From NCBI GenBank assembly GCA_934725525.1, contig CAKVCG010000110.1, forward strand, positions 1 to 5,881: a stretch of 5,881 bases of DNA, given 5' to 3'. A program made the translations under genes and the position numbers. Source of the DNA: an uncultured Brachyspira sp. (lineage in GTDB: Bacteria; Spirochaetota; Brachyspiria; Brachyspirales; Brachyspiraceae). How positions within the stretch are numbered: the first letter of the stretch is position 1; each line of letters opens with the position of its first letter. This document shows, piece after piece, positions 5,624-5,881 of the stretch. The notes below the pieces were generated by a model. It was not told where the DNA came from. It was given only the letters and a program-made list of their open reading frames with translations, and did no database searches.

Positions 5624-5651
5624 ATTATATATAAATAAATTAAAAAGTCTA
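5624..5651 (-). promoter_or_regulatory. probable ffh promoter
   Basis: On the minus strand TATAAT (5629-5624) is preceded at 16 bp by TAGACT (5651-5646), a 4-of-6 match to TTGACA. Transcription would begin about 32 nt before the ffh ATG, enough for a normal leader. Confidence 0.55.
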
Positions 5652-5723
5652 TAGCGAATAATAACAGTTTAATTAGAAGCTATGTAATTTAACTTTCCGT
5701 TTATAATATACAAAAAATAATTA

Positions 5724-5833
5724 TTTTGACAAAAATTTTTTTAAAAATTATTTAAATTAATTTTGTTGACAAAAATTTTAAATTTTGTGAAATATTATTC
5801 AATTAATTAAAATAAATAGTTGACAATTTTTTT
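5724..5833 (+). repeat. three spaced TTGACA-(A/T) direct repeats
   Basis: TTGACA occurs at 5726-5731, 5766-5771 and 5820-5825 on the same strand. Each is followed by an A-run and then a T-run; the first two share TTGACAAAAATTTT. Only the third has a good -10. The others may be alternative -35 elements, curved-DNA upstream sequence, or copies of a protein-binding site. The 297-bp gap 5585-5881 otherwise holds only the two promoters. Confidence 0.5.
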
Positions 5834-5847
5834 CAATATTGTATAAT
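5820..5847 (+). promoter_or_regulatory. near-consensus promoter for a gene beyond the right edge
   Basis: TTGACA (5820-5825) and TATAAT (5842-5847) are 16 bp apart, giving a start near 5854. An ATG at 5871 follows but has no Shine-Dalgarno sequence and only 11 bases are visible, so the gene it serves cannot be named. It diverges from the ffh promoter. Confidence 0.65.
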
Positions 5848-5881
5848 TTAAAATATAAATAAAAAAAGTGATGGGAAATTT

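Noticed and set aside
5400..5654. Two plus-strand frames opposite the start of ffh
   Set aside because: They are antisense shadows of the conserved Ffh N domain, with no supporting signals.

Overview
The window is very AT-rich and looks chromosomal. It comes from a diderm bacterium: it encodes an outer-membrane beta-barrel candidate with a signal peptide and a terminal phenylalanine. Low GC, poly-A/T intergenic DNA and an ffh-rpsP-khpA-rimM block would fit a spirochaete such as Brachyspira. This assignment is an inference from gene style; other low-GC diderms (for example Fusobacteria) are not excluded.

Left end (1-341): a perfect TTGTA pentanucleotide tract of at least 15 units runs off the left edge. 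On the minus strand, a consensus promoter (TTGACA, 17 bp, TATAAT) points into this tract, and a Fur-box-like sequence covers its predicted transcription start. The reading frame through the tract is open to the edge. A divergent plus-strand promoter at 281-309 serves the next gene and also has a Fur-box-like sequence, between its -35 and -10. This is the most unusual part of the window: a possible metal-regulated, repeat-switchable gene whose body lies outside it.

Middle (342-2956, plus strand): three independent genes. The first is a DegT/DnrJ/EryC1/StrS sugar aminotransferase closest to the WbpE/WlbC type. The second is a small exported protein with the Cu/Zn superoxide dismutase fold pattern but almost no metal ligands left; a clear intrinsic terminator follows it. 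The third is a probable outer-membrane beta-barrel protein.

Right part (2995-5584, minus strand): a translation and secretion block in the order ffh, rpsP, khpA, rimM. The last three are tightly packed, and rimM starts with a TTG that overlaps the khpA stop. rpsP has its own good promoter in the gap after ffh. The usual next genes, trmD and rplS, are not there; rimM instead converges on the beta-barrel gene.

Right end (5585-5881): divergent promoters. One is the probable ffh promoter on the minus strand. The other is a near-consensus plus-strand promoter for a gene beyond the window, preceded by two more TTGACA elements.
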